A stretch of 64,000 nt of DNA, taken from NCBI GenBank assembly GCA_963776935.1, contig CAVZOP010000001.1, positions 620,001 to 684,000 of the forward strand. Reading direction: 5' to 3'. This DNA is from JALOLG01 sp963776935. Its GTDB lineage: Bacteria > Actinomycetota > Acidimicrobiia > Acidimicrobiales > Ilumatobacteraceae. The position numbers and the translations under genes are program-made. The notes beneath the pieces are model-generated. The model was not told where the DNA came from, ran no database searches, and saw only the letters and a program-made list of their open reading frames with translations. Of the stretch, positions 48,947 to 57,198 are shown in pieces; position 1 is the first letter of the stretch, and the number at the start of each line of letters is the position of its first letter.

Positions 48947-50839
48947 ATGCGACTGCTCGACCCGGTGACGTTCGGACCGCGGACCGCACCGAACCGTGTG
49001 CTCTTCGGCCCGCACGTCACGAACCTCGGCGACGACGATCGGCGCCTGACCGAACGGCACGTCGCCTACTACGCCCGGCGTGCGAGCGGCGGGTGCGGCA
49101 CGATCGTGGTCGAGGGCGCGAGCGTGCACGAGTCGGACTGGCCCTACGAGCGGGCGCCGCTCGCCGAGCGGTGCGGCGACGGTTGGGCATCGATCGTCGC
49201 CGCCTGCCGGCCGCACGGCGCGCTCGTGATCGCATCGCTCGACCACGCCGGCGGGCAGGGATCGTCGGCGTACCACCAACGGCCGCTGTGGGCGCCATCG
49301 CGGGTGCCGGAGGTCAACACCCGCGAGGTGCCGAAGTGGATGGAGGCGAGTGACATCGGCGCCGTCATCGACGGGTTCGCGAGTGCCGCCGAGGTCGCCG
49401 CCGCTGCCGGTTGCGACGGTGTCGAGATCAACGCCGGCCAGCACAGCCTCGTCCGCCAGTTCCTGAGCGGACTCACCAATCAACGCGACGACGAATGGGG
49501 GCACGATCGGCTCCTGTTCGCGAGACGAGTGATCGCCGCGGTTCGGGCCCGCAGTGCCGACCGGATCGTGGGACTGCGCTTGTCGTGCGACGAGCTCGCG
49601 CCGTGGGCCGGTATCACGCCCGAGCAGGCACCCGCGATCGCCGCCGATCTGGTCGCCTCCGGCGTCGACTACATCGTCGTCGTGCGCGGCTCGATCTACT
49701 CCTCGGAGAAGACCCGACCCGACTTCCACGAGCCGCCGGGGTTCAACATCGAGCTGTGCCGCGCGATCCGGGCCGAGTTGATCCGAGCCGGGGTCGACGT
49801 ACCGGTCGTGCTGCAGGGCTCGATCGTCGACACCGGCCAGGCCGAGTGGGCGCTCGGCGATGACGCCGGCGCCGCGGTGTGCGACGCCGTCGAGATGACA
49901 CGGGCGCAGATCGCCGATCCGGACCTCGTGTCGAAGGCGGCGCGTGGTGCCGCCGGTGAGATCCGGCCGTGCACCCGATGCAACCAGACGTGCCAGGTGC
50001 GCGACGTGCGCAACCCGATCGTCACCTGCATCGGTGAACCGACGAGCGGGCGCGAGACCGAGGACCCCGACTGGTATGCACCCGCCGCCGCACCGCGACA
50101 CGTCGTCGTGCTCGGCGGTGGTCCGGCCGGCCTCGAGGCGGCACGCGTCGCCGCCCGTCGCGGGCACCGCGTCGATGTCGTCGAACGTTCGGCACACGTC
50201 GGCGGGCTCGCCGCCGTCGCCGGTCCGAACGGGGAGCTCGTCGAGTGGCTCGAACGCGAGAACCGTCGGCTCGGCGTCACCATCCGTACCGGCGAGGAGT
50301 TCACGGAATCGGAGAACGGGAACGTCGTCGTGCAGTGCACCGGTTCTCTCCCTGGGCGGCGTGCCTACGAGGTCGAACCCGGCTCGAACGTGATCGACGT
50401 CGCCGACCTGTGTCGCGGGCTGGCCACACTTCCCGACGCGGGCGATGTCGTGGTGTTCGACCCGATCGGTGGTCCGATCGGCATCGCCCTCGCCGAGGAG
50501 CTCGGCGCTCGTGCGATCGTCGTGACGCAGGACCACATCGCCGGCAACGAGCTCTCACGTTCGGGCGACCTGGCGCCCGCCAACGTCCGCCTCGCCCAGG
50601 CGCGGGTACGGATCGAGCGTCGCTCGTTGCTGCGCGTGGTACGTGCTGGATCGGTCGACGTCGAGGACCGCTTCAGCGGCCTCCACCGCGCGATCGCATG
50701 TGCGGCCGTGGTCGACTGCGGGTTCCGGCTCCCCGACCACGCGATCGCGGCGGCCGACTACCGAGCCGGCGACTGCGTGGCGCCCCGCACCGTGCACGAA
50801 GCGATCCTCGAAGGTCGCCGAGTGGCCCTGTCGATCTGA
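48947..50839 (+). CDS. Mycofactocin-system FadH/OYE family oxidoreductase
   Basis: 630 residues. N-terminal old-yellow-enzyme barrel: FGPRTAPNRVLFGPHVTNLG, EGASVHESDWPYERAPLA, GCDGVEINAGQHSLVRQFLS and VLQGSIVDTGQAEWAL. An Fe-S cluster motif, CTRCNQTCQVRDVRNPIVTC, then an FAD/NAD(P)-binding domain with HVVVLGGGPAGLEAARVAAR. This matches the three-part layout of 2,4-dienoyl-CoA reductase-type (FadH) proteins, and the N-terminal sequence closely follows the mycofactocin-associated subgroup. Its substrate is unknown. Members usually sit in or near mft clusters, as here. Confidence 0.87.
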   Translation: MRLLDPVTFGPRTAPNRVLFGPHVTNLGDDDRRLTERHVAYYARRASGGCGTIVVEGASVHESDWPYERAPLAERCGDGWASIVAACRPHGALVIASLDHAGGQGSSAYHQRPLWAPSRVPEVNTREVPKWMEASDIGAVIDGFASAAEVAAAAGCDGVEINAGQHSLVRQFLSGLTNQRDDEWGHDRLLFARRVIAAVRARSADRIVGLRLSCDELAPWAGITPEQAPAIAADLVASGVDYIVVVRGSIYSSEKTRPDFHEPPGFNIELCRAIRAELIRAGVDVPVVLQGSIVDTGQAEWALGDDAGAAVCDAVEMTRAQIADPDLVSKAARGAAGEIRPCTRCNQTCQVRDVRNPIVTCIGEPTSGRETEDPDWYAPAAAPRHVVVLGGGPAGLEAARVAARRGHRVDVVERSAHVGGLAAVAGPNGELVEWLERENRRLGVTIRTGEEFTESENGNVVVQCTGSLPGRRAYEVEPGSNVIDVADLCRGLATLPDAGDVVVFDPIGGPIGIALAEELGARAIVVTQDHIAGNELSRSGDLAPANVRLAQARVRIERRSLLRVVRAGSVDVEDRFSGLHRAIACAAVVDCGFRLPDHAIAAADYRAGDCVAPRTVHEAILEGRRVALSI

Positions 50840-50949
50840 GTGTGAGACCCCAGCCACCGACCATCTGGGCTGCAGCAAATATCGGCACCCGCGAGCGCGA
50901 TGGCAACCCAGAACGGGATTCGACGTTCGGCGTGGGCCACGGCGGGTCC

Positions 50950-50975
50950 ATGATGCCGGGCCATGATGCCGGGCC
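50950..50975 (+). repeat. Tandem 13-bp repeat just upstream of a PPOX gene
   Basis: ATGATGCCGGGCC occurs twice in a row (50950-50962 and 50963-50975) and a partial third copy (ATGATAGAGGC) leads into the GTG start at 50987. The third copy places CATGAT as a -10-like hexamer 6 nt before the start. Confidence 0.5.
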
Positions 50976-50986
50976 ATGATAGAGGC

Positions 50987-51406
50987 GTGGTCGAGCCGTG
51001 GGTCGCCGATGCGCTGCGTGACGCCAGGGTCGCCCGGCTCGGGACGCTCGGCGCCGACGGGGCGGTCCGGCTCGTGCCGATCTGCTTCGCGATCGTCGAC
51101 GACCATGTCGTCAGCGCCGTCGATCACAAGCCGAAGCGAACGGGACAGCTGCGACGCCTGGACGACATGACGGCGAGCGGCACGGCCACCGTGCTGGTCG
51201 ATCACTACGACGACGATTGGACGCGACTGTGGTGGGTGCGCATCCGTGGAGCTGCCACGGTCCACGAACCGGGCGATCCGGCCGCCGTCCCCGCCCTCGA
51301 CGCGCTCGCCGCCAAGTACGCCCAGTACGGAGATGAGCCGCCGACCGGATCCGTCTACCGGATCGCGATCGACGAGATCAGGTCGTGGCGCTACGCGCCG
51401 GGTTGA
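50987..51406 (+). CDS. PPOX-class F420-dependent oxidoreductase (TIGR03668-like)
   Basis: About 139 residues. The split beta-barrel pattern begins ARVARLGTLGADGAVRLVPI and includes VSAVDHKPKRTGQLRRLDD and DWTRLWWVRIRGAATVHEP, ending in SVYRIAIDEIRSWRYAPG. That ending and the DHKPK region fit the small F420-binding PPOX family often found with mycofactocin or F420 genes. The GTG at 50987 is preferred over an ATG at 50963 that lies within the repeat. The next gene starts 8 nt after the stop. Confidence 0.75.
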   Translation: MVEPWVADALRDARVARLGTLGADGAVRLVPICFAIVDDHVVSAVDHKPKRTGQLRRLDDMTASGTATVLVDHYDDDWTRLWWVRIRGAATVHEPGDPAAVPALDALAAKYAQYGDEPPTGSVYRIAIDEIRSWRYAPG

Positions 51407-51414
51407 GGACCACG

Positions 51415-51979
51415 ATGGATCGCCTCCCCGAACATGTCGAGGCACCGCGCCTCACGATCCGGCGGTGGAACGCAGCCGACGCCGAGGCGCTGTCGGCGGC
51501 GATCCTGGCCAGCGTCGACCACCTCCGGCCGTGGATGCCGTGGGCGGCCGACGAACCGATCGGGATCGAGGCGCGCCATGCCCTGATCGAGCACTGGAAC
51601 GCGGAATGGGAAGCCGGCGGTGACCTCATCGTGGGTGTCTTCCTGGCCGGCGAGGTGGTGGGTGGCTCAGGACTCCACCGACGACGCGGCCCGCACGGGC
51701 TCGAGATCGGCTATTGGGTGCACATCGACCACACCAGGACCGGCTACGCGACGGAGGTCACGGCGGCGTTGACGACGACGGCGTTCACGATCGAGGGGAT
51801 CGAGCGGGTCGAGATCCATCACGACAAGGCCAACGTGGCGTCCGCCGGTGTGCCGCGGCGACTCGGCTTCGCGTCACTGCCCGAAACCCTCAGGGAGATC
51901 ACAGCGCCGGCCGAGATCGGCGTCGGGTGTGGTTGGGTGATGGGCCGGTCGACGTGGCACACACGAACACGACGGCTGA
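51415..51979 (+). CDS. GNAT family N-acetyltransferase (RimJ/RimL-like), probable frameshift at the end
   Basis: About 187 residues. RimJ/RimL-type features: LTIRRWNAADAEALSAAILA, LRPWMPWAADEPIG and the acetyl-CoA site YWVHIDHTRTGYATEVTAAL, then IEGIERVEIHHDKANVASAG. In the literal frame the reading continues without a stop across the next, oppositely oriented gene; an extra base near 51968 would end the protein at 51979 (TGA), which suits the family. It could acetylate ribosomal protein N-termini or a small molecule. Confidence 0.65.
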
Positions 51980-52008
51980 ACGCGTCTCGGACCGTCGGGG
52001 GAAGGGTC

Positions 52009-52857
52009 TCACAACCCGTCGACGGCCTCCGCCGCGGCGGCGATGACCGGCAGCACGTCGTCCGTCGCCGGGGGCGGCATCACGACCAGGCGATCGACGC
52101 CGAGGTCGGCGAACGCGGCCGCGGTGTCGCGGGTGAGCCGGCCGCGCGGGGTCACCGTGATCTCCAGCTCGCCGAGCTCGGGCGGACGCCCGACATCCGC
52201 CGCCGCGGCACGGAGCGCGGCGAGGTAGTCGGCGGTCAGCTCCGGCGTCAGGCCGAAGCCGTACCAGCCGTGAGCGCGGGTGATGGCGCGCCGGTACGCG
52301 GGGCCGGTGTGCCCTCCCACGACGATCGGGATCGGTCGCTGCACCGGCCGCGGGTGGGCATCGACGCCGGCGAAGTCGACGAAACGGCCGTGGTACTCGG
52401 GGTGCTCGTCGTACCAGAGGCTGTTCATCGCGTCGAGGAACTCGTCGGTGACGGCGCCACGCTGTTCGTAGTTGGCGCCGATCGCCCTGAACTCCGGTTC
52501 GAGGTACCCGACGCCCACCCCGAACGTGAACCGTCCGCCCGACAGCACGTCGACACTGGCGATCTCCTTCGCCAGCACCACCGGATTGCGCTGCGGCATG
52601 ATCACGATGCCGGTGGCGAGGCGGATCGTGGTCGTCGCCGCGGCCGCCCACGTCAAGCCGAACAGCGGGTCGAGCGCACGGTCCTGGGGACCCATCGGCG
52701 ACGGCGGCACCTGCGGATCGGGGAGCACGACGTGCTCGCCCGCCCACAGCGAGTCGAAGCCGGCCGCTTCCGCCGCTCGGGCGGCCTCGACCAGCGCCTC
52801 GGGGTGGCTGCAGGGTCCCATGTTGATGCTGAACAGACCGAGTCTCATGTCGACCAT
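52009..52857 (-). CDS. LLM-class F420-dependent/flavin oxidoreductase
   Basis: 282 residues from the ATG at 52857 (a second ATG at 52848 fits the -10-like CAGGAT better). Luciferase-like TIM barrel: RLGLFSINMGPCSHPEALVE, GFDSLWAGEHVVLPDPQVPP, ATTTIRLATGIVIMPQRNPV, VDVLSGGRFTFGVGVGYLEP and PRPVQRPIPIVVGGHTGPAY. The sequence closely follows actinobacterial F420-using members of this class; flavin use is an alternative. It converges on the GNAT gene. Confidence 0.85.
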   Translation of the reverse strand: MVDMRLGLFSINMGPCSHPEALVEAARAAEAAGFDSLWAGEHVVLPDPQVPPSPMGPQDRALDPLFGLTWAAAATTTIRLATGIVIMPQRNPVVLAKEIASVDVLSGGRFTFGVGVGYLEPEFRAIGANYEQRGAVTDEFLDAMNSLWYDEHPEYHGRFVDFAGVDAHPRPVQRPIPIVVGGHTGPAYRRAITRAHGWYGFGLTPELTADYLAALRAAAADVGRPPELGELEITVTPRGRLTRDTAAAFADLGVDRLVVMPPPATDDVLPVIAAAAEAVDGL

Positions 52858-52927
52858 CCTGGCCGGTGCGCCGCGACGGGGCGGCGTCGGGCCGTGCCGC
52901 AGTACCGAGCGGACATAGCCTCGGACG

Positions 52928-53449
52928 ATGCCTACTCCGCCACGCCAGCCGCCACCGGTCGCCGAGCGTCCGCACATGCCCGAATACGGCGTCGACACGC
53001 CCGAGTGGAAGCCACTGCCGTGGGAGTGGGCGGCCGAGCGTCTCGCCGTCAACCGGAACTACTGGGTGGTCACGGTCGCCGGCTCCGGCCGACCGCACGC
53101 ACTGCCCGTGTGGGGCGTGTGGGACGACGACGAGCACCGGTTCGCGTTCTCGTGTGGTCCGTCGTCGCGGAAGGCGAGGAACATCGCCGCCAACCCGGCC
53201 GTCGTCGTCGCCAACAGCGACACCGTCGAGTGCGTCTCGGTCGAGGGGGTGGCGGCGATCCTCCCCGACGGAGACGAGCGTCGGCGGCGATGGATCGAGC
53301 GCTACGTCGAGAAGTACGAGCCGGGCTCGGCGGCGATGGCGGAGTTCGTGGGCCGGCATCTCGTGATCGAGGTCGAGCCCGACCGGGCGTTCGGCATCGT
53401 CGAACGCGAGGACGAGTTCTCGACACGCGCCACCCGCTGGCGCTTCTGA
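52928..53449 (+). CDS. Pyridoxamine 5'-phosphate oxidase-like (PPOX) family protein
   Basis: 173 residues. The split barrel shows in NRNYWVVTVAGSGRPHALPV, WGVWDDDEHRFAFSCGPSSR, then KARNIAANPAVVVANSDTVE. The family binds F420, FMN or heme; this form (long N-terminal part, CGPSSRKARN) is common in Actinobacteria and its substrate is not known. TAGCCT (52916-52921) is 6 nt before the ATG. It diverges from the LLM-class gene and is followed by a strong hairpin. Confidence 0.75.
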   Translation: MPTPPRQPPPVAERPHMPEYGVDTPEWKPLPWEWAAERLAVNRNYWVVTVAGSGRPHALPVWGVWDDDEHRFAFSCGPSSRKARNIAANPAVVVANSDTVECVSVEGVAAILPDGDERRRRWIERYVEKYEPGSAAMAEFVGRHLVIEVEPDRAFGIVEREDEFSTRATRWRF

Positions 53450-53484
53450 GGTCTGACGTCGGTACCAGACATCGGGACCACGCG

Positions 53485-53517
53485 ACGGAGCGGCAGGTCG
53501 TCGACCTGCCGCTCCGT
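53485..53517. terminator. Perfect 16-bp inverted repeat between convergent genes
   Basis: ACGGAGCGGCAGGTCG pairs with CGACCTGCCGCTCCGT across one base. It lies 36 nt after the PPOX stop and 27 nt after the stop of the small membrane-protein gene on the other strand, so it can end transcription from both. Confidence 0.75.
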
Positions 53518-53543
53518 TGGGAAGCTGGGGGTTGAGGAGTTGC

Positions 53544-53822
53544 TCAGCGGGACAGCGAGCCCCTGTTGTTGAACGTCCGGTACACGAGCAGCACGATCAC
53601 GGCACCGACGACCGAGCCGATGACGCCACCGACCTGAACGGCACCATCTTCGAGGTCGGCGCCGAACAGGACGTAGCCCAGGAAGCCGCCGACGAAGCTC
53701 CCGACGACTCCGAGCAGCCAGGTGCCACCGAGGCTCATCGGATCCGGTCCCGGAACCAGGAGACGCGCGAGCGCTCCTGCGAGGAAGCCGACAACGAGCA
53801 AGACGATGATGAACCACAACAT
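53544..53822 (-). CDS. GlsB/YeaQ/YmgE-family small membrane protein
   Basis: 92 residues with three hydrophobic helices: MLWFIIVLLVVGFLAGALAR, LGVVGSFVGGFLGYVLFG and VGGVIGSVVGAVIVLLVYR. This is the transglycosylase-associated/stress-response family of unknown function. A ribosome-binding site (AAAGGA) lies about 9 nt before the ATG at 53822. Confidence 0.8.
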   Translation of the reverse strand: MLWFIIVLLVVGFLAGALARLLVPGPDPMSLGGTWLLGVVGSFVGGFLGYVLFGADLEDGAVQVGGVIGSVVGAVIVLLVYRTFNNRGSLSR

Positions 53823-53985
53823 GGTGCGGGTCCTTTCAGACGGGGTCGAGGTCACGTGGCCGAGGGGTGAGGTCGCGTGTCGGGCAGCGAGATACCCGAC
53901 CCTCGAACGATCGAAACCGGATCGATCCGGCGACCGGAAACCGAGCGGGAGCCGTGCCTCACCCCCGCGCGAGACTCGCCTCGGA

Positions 53986-54717
53986 ATGGGTTACATGCTC
54001 GAAGCTCGTTCGCTGTGCAAGCGGTTCAAGGATGTCGAGGCCGTGCGCGACATCGACATCACGGTCGCGCCCGGCGAGCGGGTCGGCCTGCTGGGTCCCA
54101 ACGGCGCCGGCAAGACCACGACGCTGTTGATGCTGCTCGGCGCGATCACGCCGGACCGCGGCGAGATCACGATCGGCGGCCACACGTTGCCGCGCCATCG
54201 CAGTCGGGCGATGGAGGTGGTCGGCTTCGCGGCGGGCTACCTCCCGCTGCCCGACCGCCTCAAGGTGAGCGAGGCGCTCGGCGTGTTCGCCGGATGGTAC
54301 GGCGTGCGCGATCACCGCACCGCGGTCGACCAGGCGCTCGAACGGTTCGAGATCACCCACCTCGCCGATCGGCTGTGCTCCGAGCTCTCGTCCGGCCAGC
54401 GCACACTCGTCGGCATCGTCAAGGCGACCCTGCACGAACCGGCGCTGCTGGTGCTCGACGAGCCCACCGCATCGCTCGATCCGGACATCGCCCTCAAGGT
54501 CCGGTCGGGGCTGCTCAACGTCTGCGCCACGAGCGGCGCCGCGCTGCTGGTGACCAGCCACGACATGCGTGAGGTCGAACTGCTGACCGAGCGCGTGATC
54601 TTCCTCGCCCGCGGCGAGGTGGTCGCCAACGACACGCCGGCCGCGATCCTGGCCACGTACGGTCACGCCGACCTCGAACAGGTCTTCCTGTCGCTCGCCG
54701 CGGAGCACGGTCGATAG
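53986..54717 (+). CDS. ABC transporter ATP-binding protein (ABC-2 exporter)
   Basis: 243 residues. Walker A GLLGPNGAGKTTTLLMLLGA, signature SELSSGQRTLVGIVKATL, Walker B PALLVLDEPTASLDPDIAL, H-loop LLVTSHDMREVELL. The start at 53986 (MGYMLEARSLCKRF) has an in-frame ATG at 53995 as a rival. It forms a pair with the permease 26 nt downstream. The type is that of ABC-2 exporters for drugs, lipids or polysaccharides. Confidence 0.85.
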   Translation: MGYMLEARSLCKRFKDVEAVRDIDITVAPGERVGLLGPNGAGKTTTLLMLLGAITPDRGEITIGGHTLPRHRSRAMEVVGFAAGYLPLPDRLKVSEALGVFAGWYGVRDHRTAVDQALERFEITHLADRLCSELSSGQRTLVGIVKATLHEPALLVLDEPTASLDPDIALKVRSGLLNVCATSGAALLVTSHDMREVELLTERVIFLARGEVVANDTPAAILATYGHADLEQVFLSLAAEHGR

Positions 54718-54742
54718 GCGAGATGGTGTCGAAGGCTTCGAG

Positions 54743-55531
54743 ATGAGTTGGCATCGCATCCGCACCGTCATCCGGCGCCACGCCTACGTGCTCTGGCGCG
54801 CCCCGCACCGGTGGTTCGACATCGCGTTCTGGCCGCTGATGGACGTGATCCTGTTCGGCAGCCTTGGCACGTTCGTCGCTCAGCAATCCGGCGAAACCGA
54901 GAACGCGGTGCCGTTCCTGCTCGCTGGCATCATGATGTTCCACATCCTGTTCCAGAGCCAGATCGCGGTCGCGACCGGGTTCATGGAGGAGACGTGGAGC
55001 CGCAACCTGCTGAACGTGCTCACGACGCCCGTCACCGAGGTCGAGTACGTCGCCGGCACGGCGATCTTCGGCCTCGCCAAGGTCCTGCTGGCGCTCACCA
55101 CGTTGTCGCTGACGGCGTTCGGCTTCTTCCGCTTCGACCTCGGCGCGGTCGGGTGGTCGCTGGTGCCGATCGCGCTGATCCTGACGGTCGTCGGCTGGGG
55201 CGTCGGCATCGCCAACATCGGCATCGTGCTGCGCTTCGGGCAGGGTGCCGAGATCTTGATCTGGGGCTCCAACTTCATCCTGATGGCGTTCTCGGGCGTG
55301 TTCAACCCGGTCGAGGCACTGCCTGGCGCGCTGCAACCGATCGCTCGCGTGCTGCCCAGCACGTACGCGTTCTCGGCGCTGCGCGACGTGCTCGCCGGTC
55401 AGCCCCTCGACCCCGGCGACATCGCCGCCGGACTTGTCGGCGCGTTCGTGTTCCTCGTCGCCGGCACTGCGTTCAGCGTGGCGATGCTGCGCACGTTCCG
55501 CCACCGCGGCTACGTCACCCGCTTCAGCTGA
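54743..55531 (+). CDS. ABC-2-type permease
   Basis: 262 residues with six membrane helices, including WFDIAFWPLMDVILFGSLG, FLLAGIMMFHILFQSQIAVA, ILIWGSNFILMAFSGVFNP and GAFVFLVAGTAFSVAMLRTF. The stretch VFNPVEALPGALQPIARVLP before the last pair of helices is the ABC-2 signature region. It should carry the substrate of the preceding ATPase outward. A strong hairpin ends the operon. Confidence 0.85.
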   Translation: MSWHRIRTVIRRHAYVLWRAPHRWFDIAFWPLMDVILFGSLGTFVAQQSGETENAVPFLLAGIMMFHILFQSQIAVATGFMEETWSRNLLNVLTTPVTEVEYVAGTAIFGLAKVLLALTTLSLTAFGFFRFDLGAVGWSLVPIALILTVVGWGVGIANIGIVLRFGQGAEILIWGSNFILMAFSGVFNPVEALPGALQPIARVLPSTYAFSALRDVLAGQPLDPGDIAAGLVGAFVFLVAGTAFSVAMLRTFRHRGYVTRFS

Positions 55532-55535
55532 TCCC

Positions 55536-55582
55536 ATCTCGTGAAGTTTCGGCGCTCCTCCGGCGTCGAAACTTCACGAGAT
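55536..55582. terminator. Bidirectional hairpin terminator
   Basis: ATCTCGTGAAGTTTCG (55536-55551) pairs perfectly with 55567-55582; the loop is 15 nt. It lies between the permease stop at 55531 and the hydrolase stop at 55603, on opposite strands. Confidence 0.75.
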
Positions 55583-55602
55583 CAGGTTGGGACTGTGGAG
55601 CC

Positions 55603-56916
55603 TCAGTGCTCCTGGGCGAGCAGCCATTGAAGGATGTTCTCGTCCTCGTATGTCGGCGCCGCGGCGAGGTGGTAGTCGGGTTGCGAGAACGCGTCGTTCC
55701 CGTACTCGGTGTACCGGACGAGGTCGTTGACGACAGCCGGATCGACACCCGCCGCGACGTACGCCGCGCGCAGCCGATCGCGTGATAGCCGACCAGTGGT
55801 GGCGACGTTCAGCAGGTGATCGTTGGTGCCGTGGGTGATCCAGATCGGCGTCCGGTCGGTTGCGATGCTGGCCGCCTGAGCGGCGCTGACCGCGAAACCG
55901 CCGGTGATGAGTGCGGCGCTGAACAGGCCTGGACGGGTCGTGGCCATCGCCTGCCACGCCGTTGTCGAGCCGTACGAGACGGTCGAGGCGTACACCCGAT
56001 CGGGGTCGATGTTGTAGGTCTGCATGAACGTCTCGAGCAGGGCGACCATGATCGCCGCCTCGGCGGCCACGCCGACCCGCGGGTTCTGGGGCGCCAGGAC
56101 GATGACGTCCTCATCCGACTCTGTCCATTCGGGCCGGAACCAGGCGGTGGCCGGGATGTCTGCCGCGATCTGAACACCTTCGTTGTCGCCGTCGTAACCC
56201 ATACCGTGGCCCGGCAGGATCACCACGACCGGGTAGGCGTGACTCGGGTCGTAGTCGGCGGGCACGAAGTAGGCGTACGGGAGTGTCGAGCCGCCCTGGA
56301 CGAACGTGTCGTGGACGAACTCATCGACGTGCAGGTTCGTCGTCGTCGAGGTCAATGGGTGAACGACCGGCGACGCTCGCGCGAGCAGCCGTTCCCTTCC
56401 GACGCCGCGGGGCCGTGAGTAGATGTCCTCGTTCTGGACGACCTGGGTCAACAGGTCAGGGTTCACCTTCACTGAGCACAGGAAGGTCGGGCACTTGGAG
56501 ATGATCACCGTGTTCCCACCCGGATCATCCTCAGCGAGCTCCACGATGACGAATTGCCCCCGCCTCGACTCACCGTCGGCGGTCATCGCCGGCTCATCGT
56601 TGGTGTAGATACGAGTAACGGTCCGGTCAGCCAGCGTCGGAAGGTCCCCGATCGGATTGAAACGGAAGTTGTAGATCGTGTCGGCGACCGTGAACGTGTC
56701 CAGGTCGAGGGTGCGTTGGTTCACGTCCGCGTCGTACTCGATCGCAACCGCGGCGACCTTCTGACCGAAGGCATACACATCGGTGATCGCGGTCACGCTC
56801 TGGATCCCGCGACTCTCCCTGCCTGTCGCAGGAGGTTCCGCGGCCACCCCTGGCGCGATGGCTGTCGCGGCCGCGACGGCGACGGCCATCGCAATGGCAA
56901 AGCGAGCTCTGGTCAT
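55603..56916 (-). CDS. Secreted alpha/beta-hydrolase (esterase/depolymerase-like)
   Basis: 437 residues from the ATG at 56916, chosen for its ribosome-binding site (GAGGGG, 6 nt before). A signal peptide (RFAIAMAVAVAAATAIAPGV) is followed by an N-terminal beta domain of unknown type, then a hydrolase domain: AYPVVVILPGHGMGYDGDNE, DVIVLAPQNPRVGVAAEAAI and YASTVSYGSTTAWQAMATTR with the Ser nucleophile in SYGST, later PIWITHGTNDHLLNV with Asp/His. The order fits secreted esterases of the PHB-depolymerase/feruloyl-esterase class. Some Cys (KCPTFLCS) may form a disulfide. Substrate unknown. Confidence 0.75.
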   Translation of the reverse strand: MTRARFAIAMAVAVAAATAIAPGVAAEPPATGRESRGIQSVTAITDVYAFGQKVAAVAIEYDADVNQRTLDLDTFTVADTIYNFRFNPIGDLPTLADRTVTRIYTNDEPAMTADGESRRGQFVIVELAEDDPGGNTVIISKCPTFLCSVKVNPDLLTQVVQNEDIYSRPRGVGRERLLARASPVVHPLTSTTTNLHVDEFVHDTFVQGGSTLPYAYFVPADYDPSHAYPVVVILPGHGMGYDGDNEGVQIAADIPATAWFRPEWTESDEDVIVLAPQNPRVGVAAEAAIMVALLETFMQTYNIDPDRVYASTVSYGSTTAWQAMATTRPGLFSAALITGGFAVSAAQAASIATDRTPIWITHGTNDHLLNVATTGRLSRDRLRAAYVAAGVDPAVVNDLVRYTEYGNDAFSQPDYHLAAAPTYEDENILQWLLAQEH

Positions 56917-57198
56917 GGGCAACCCCTCATGGGCTAGTCGATTCAGGACACGATCGTGCTCAGCGGGGGAACGACCTGGCTGCGTGTGCTCACAGTTCCC
57001 TCCGACTGAGCTAAATGCCTACCCCCGACATTCGCCCTCGATGGCGTGGCGAAGTGATACTGGCCACGGCAAAGAGGTCGTGTTCGCAACGTATGGCGAA
57101 ACAACGTCGACTGTCAATACTCACTCCACACTTCCAAATTGCGGCCCTAAATATGCCAATCTCGTCAGAAAAACACCGCCGCGCTATCGTTGACCGAC
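56917..57198. other. Intergenic region between hydrolase and ROK regulator
   Basis: About 280 nt, poorer in G+C than the genes, with no open frame that I can support. The promoters of both divergent genes should lie here; TATCGT (57185-57190) is the likely -10 of the ROK gene. Confidence 0.5.

Noticed and set aside
51980..53535. Continuation of the GNAT frame to about 53535
   Set aside because: This part lies over the LLM-class and PPOX genes and has no homology; a frameshift before the natural stop explains it.
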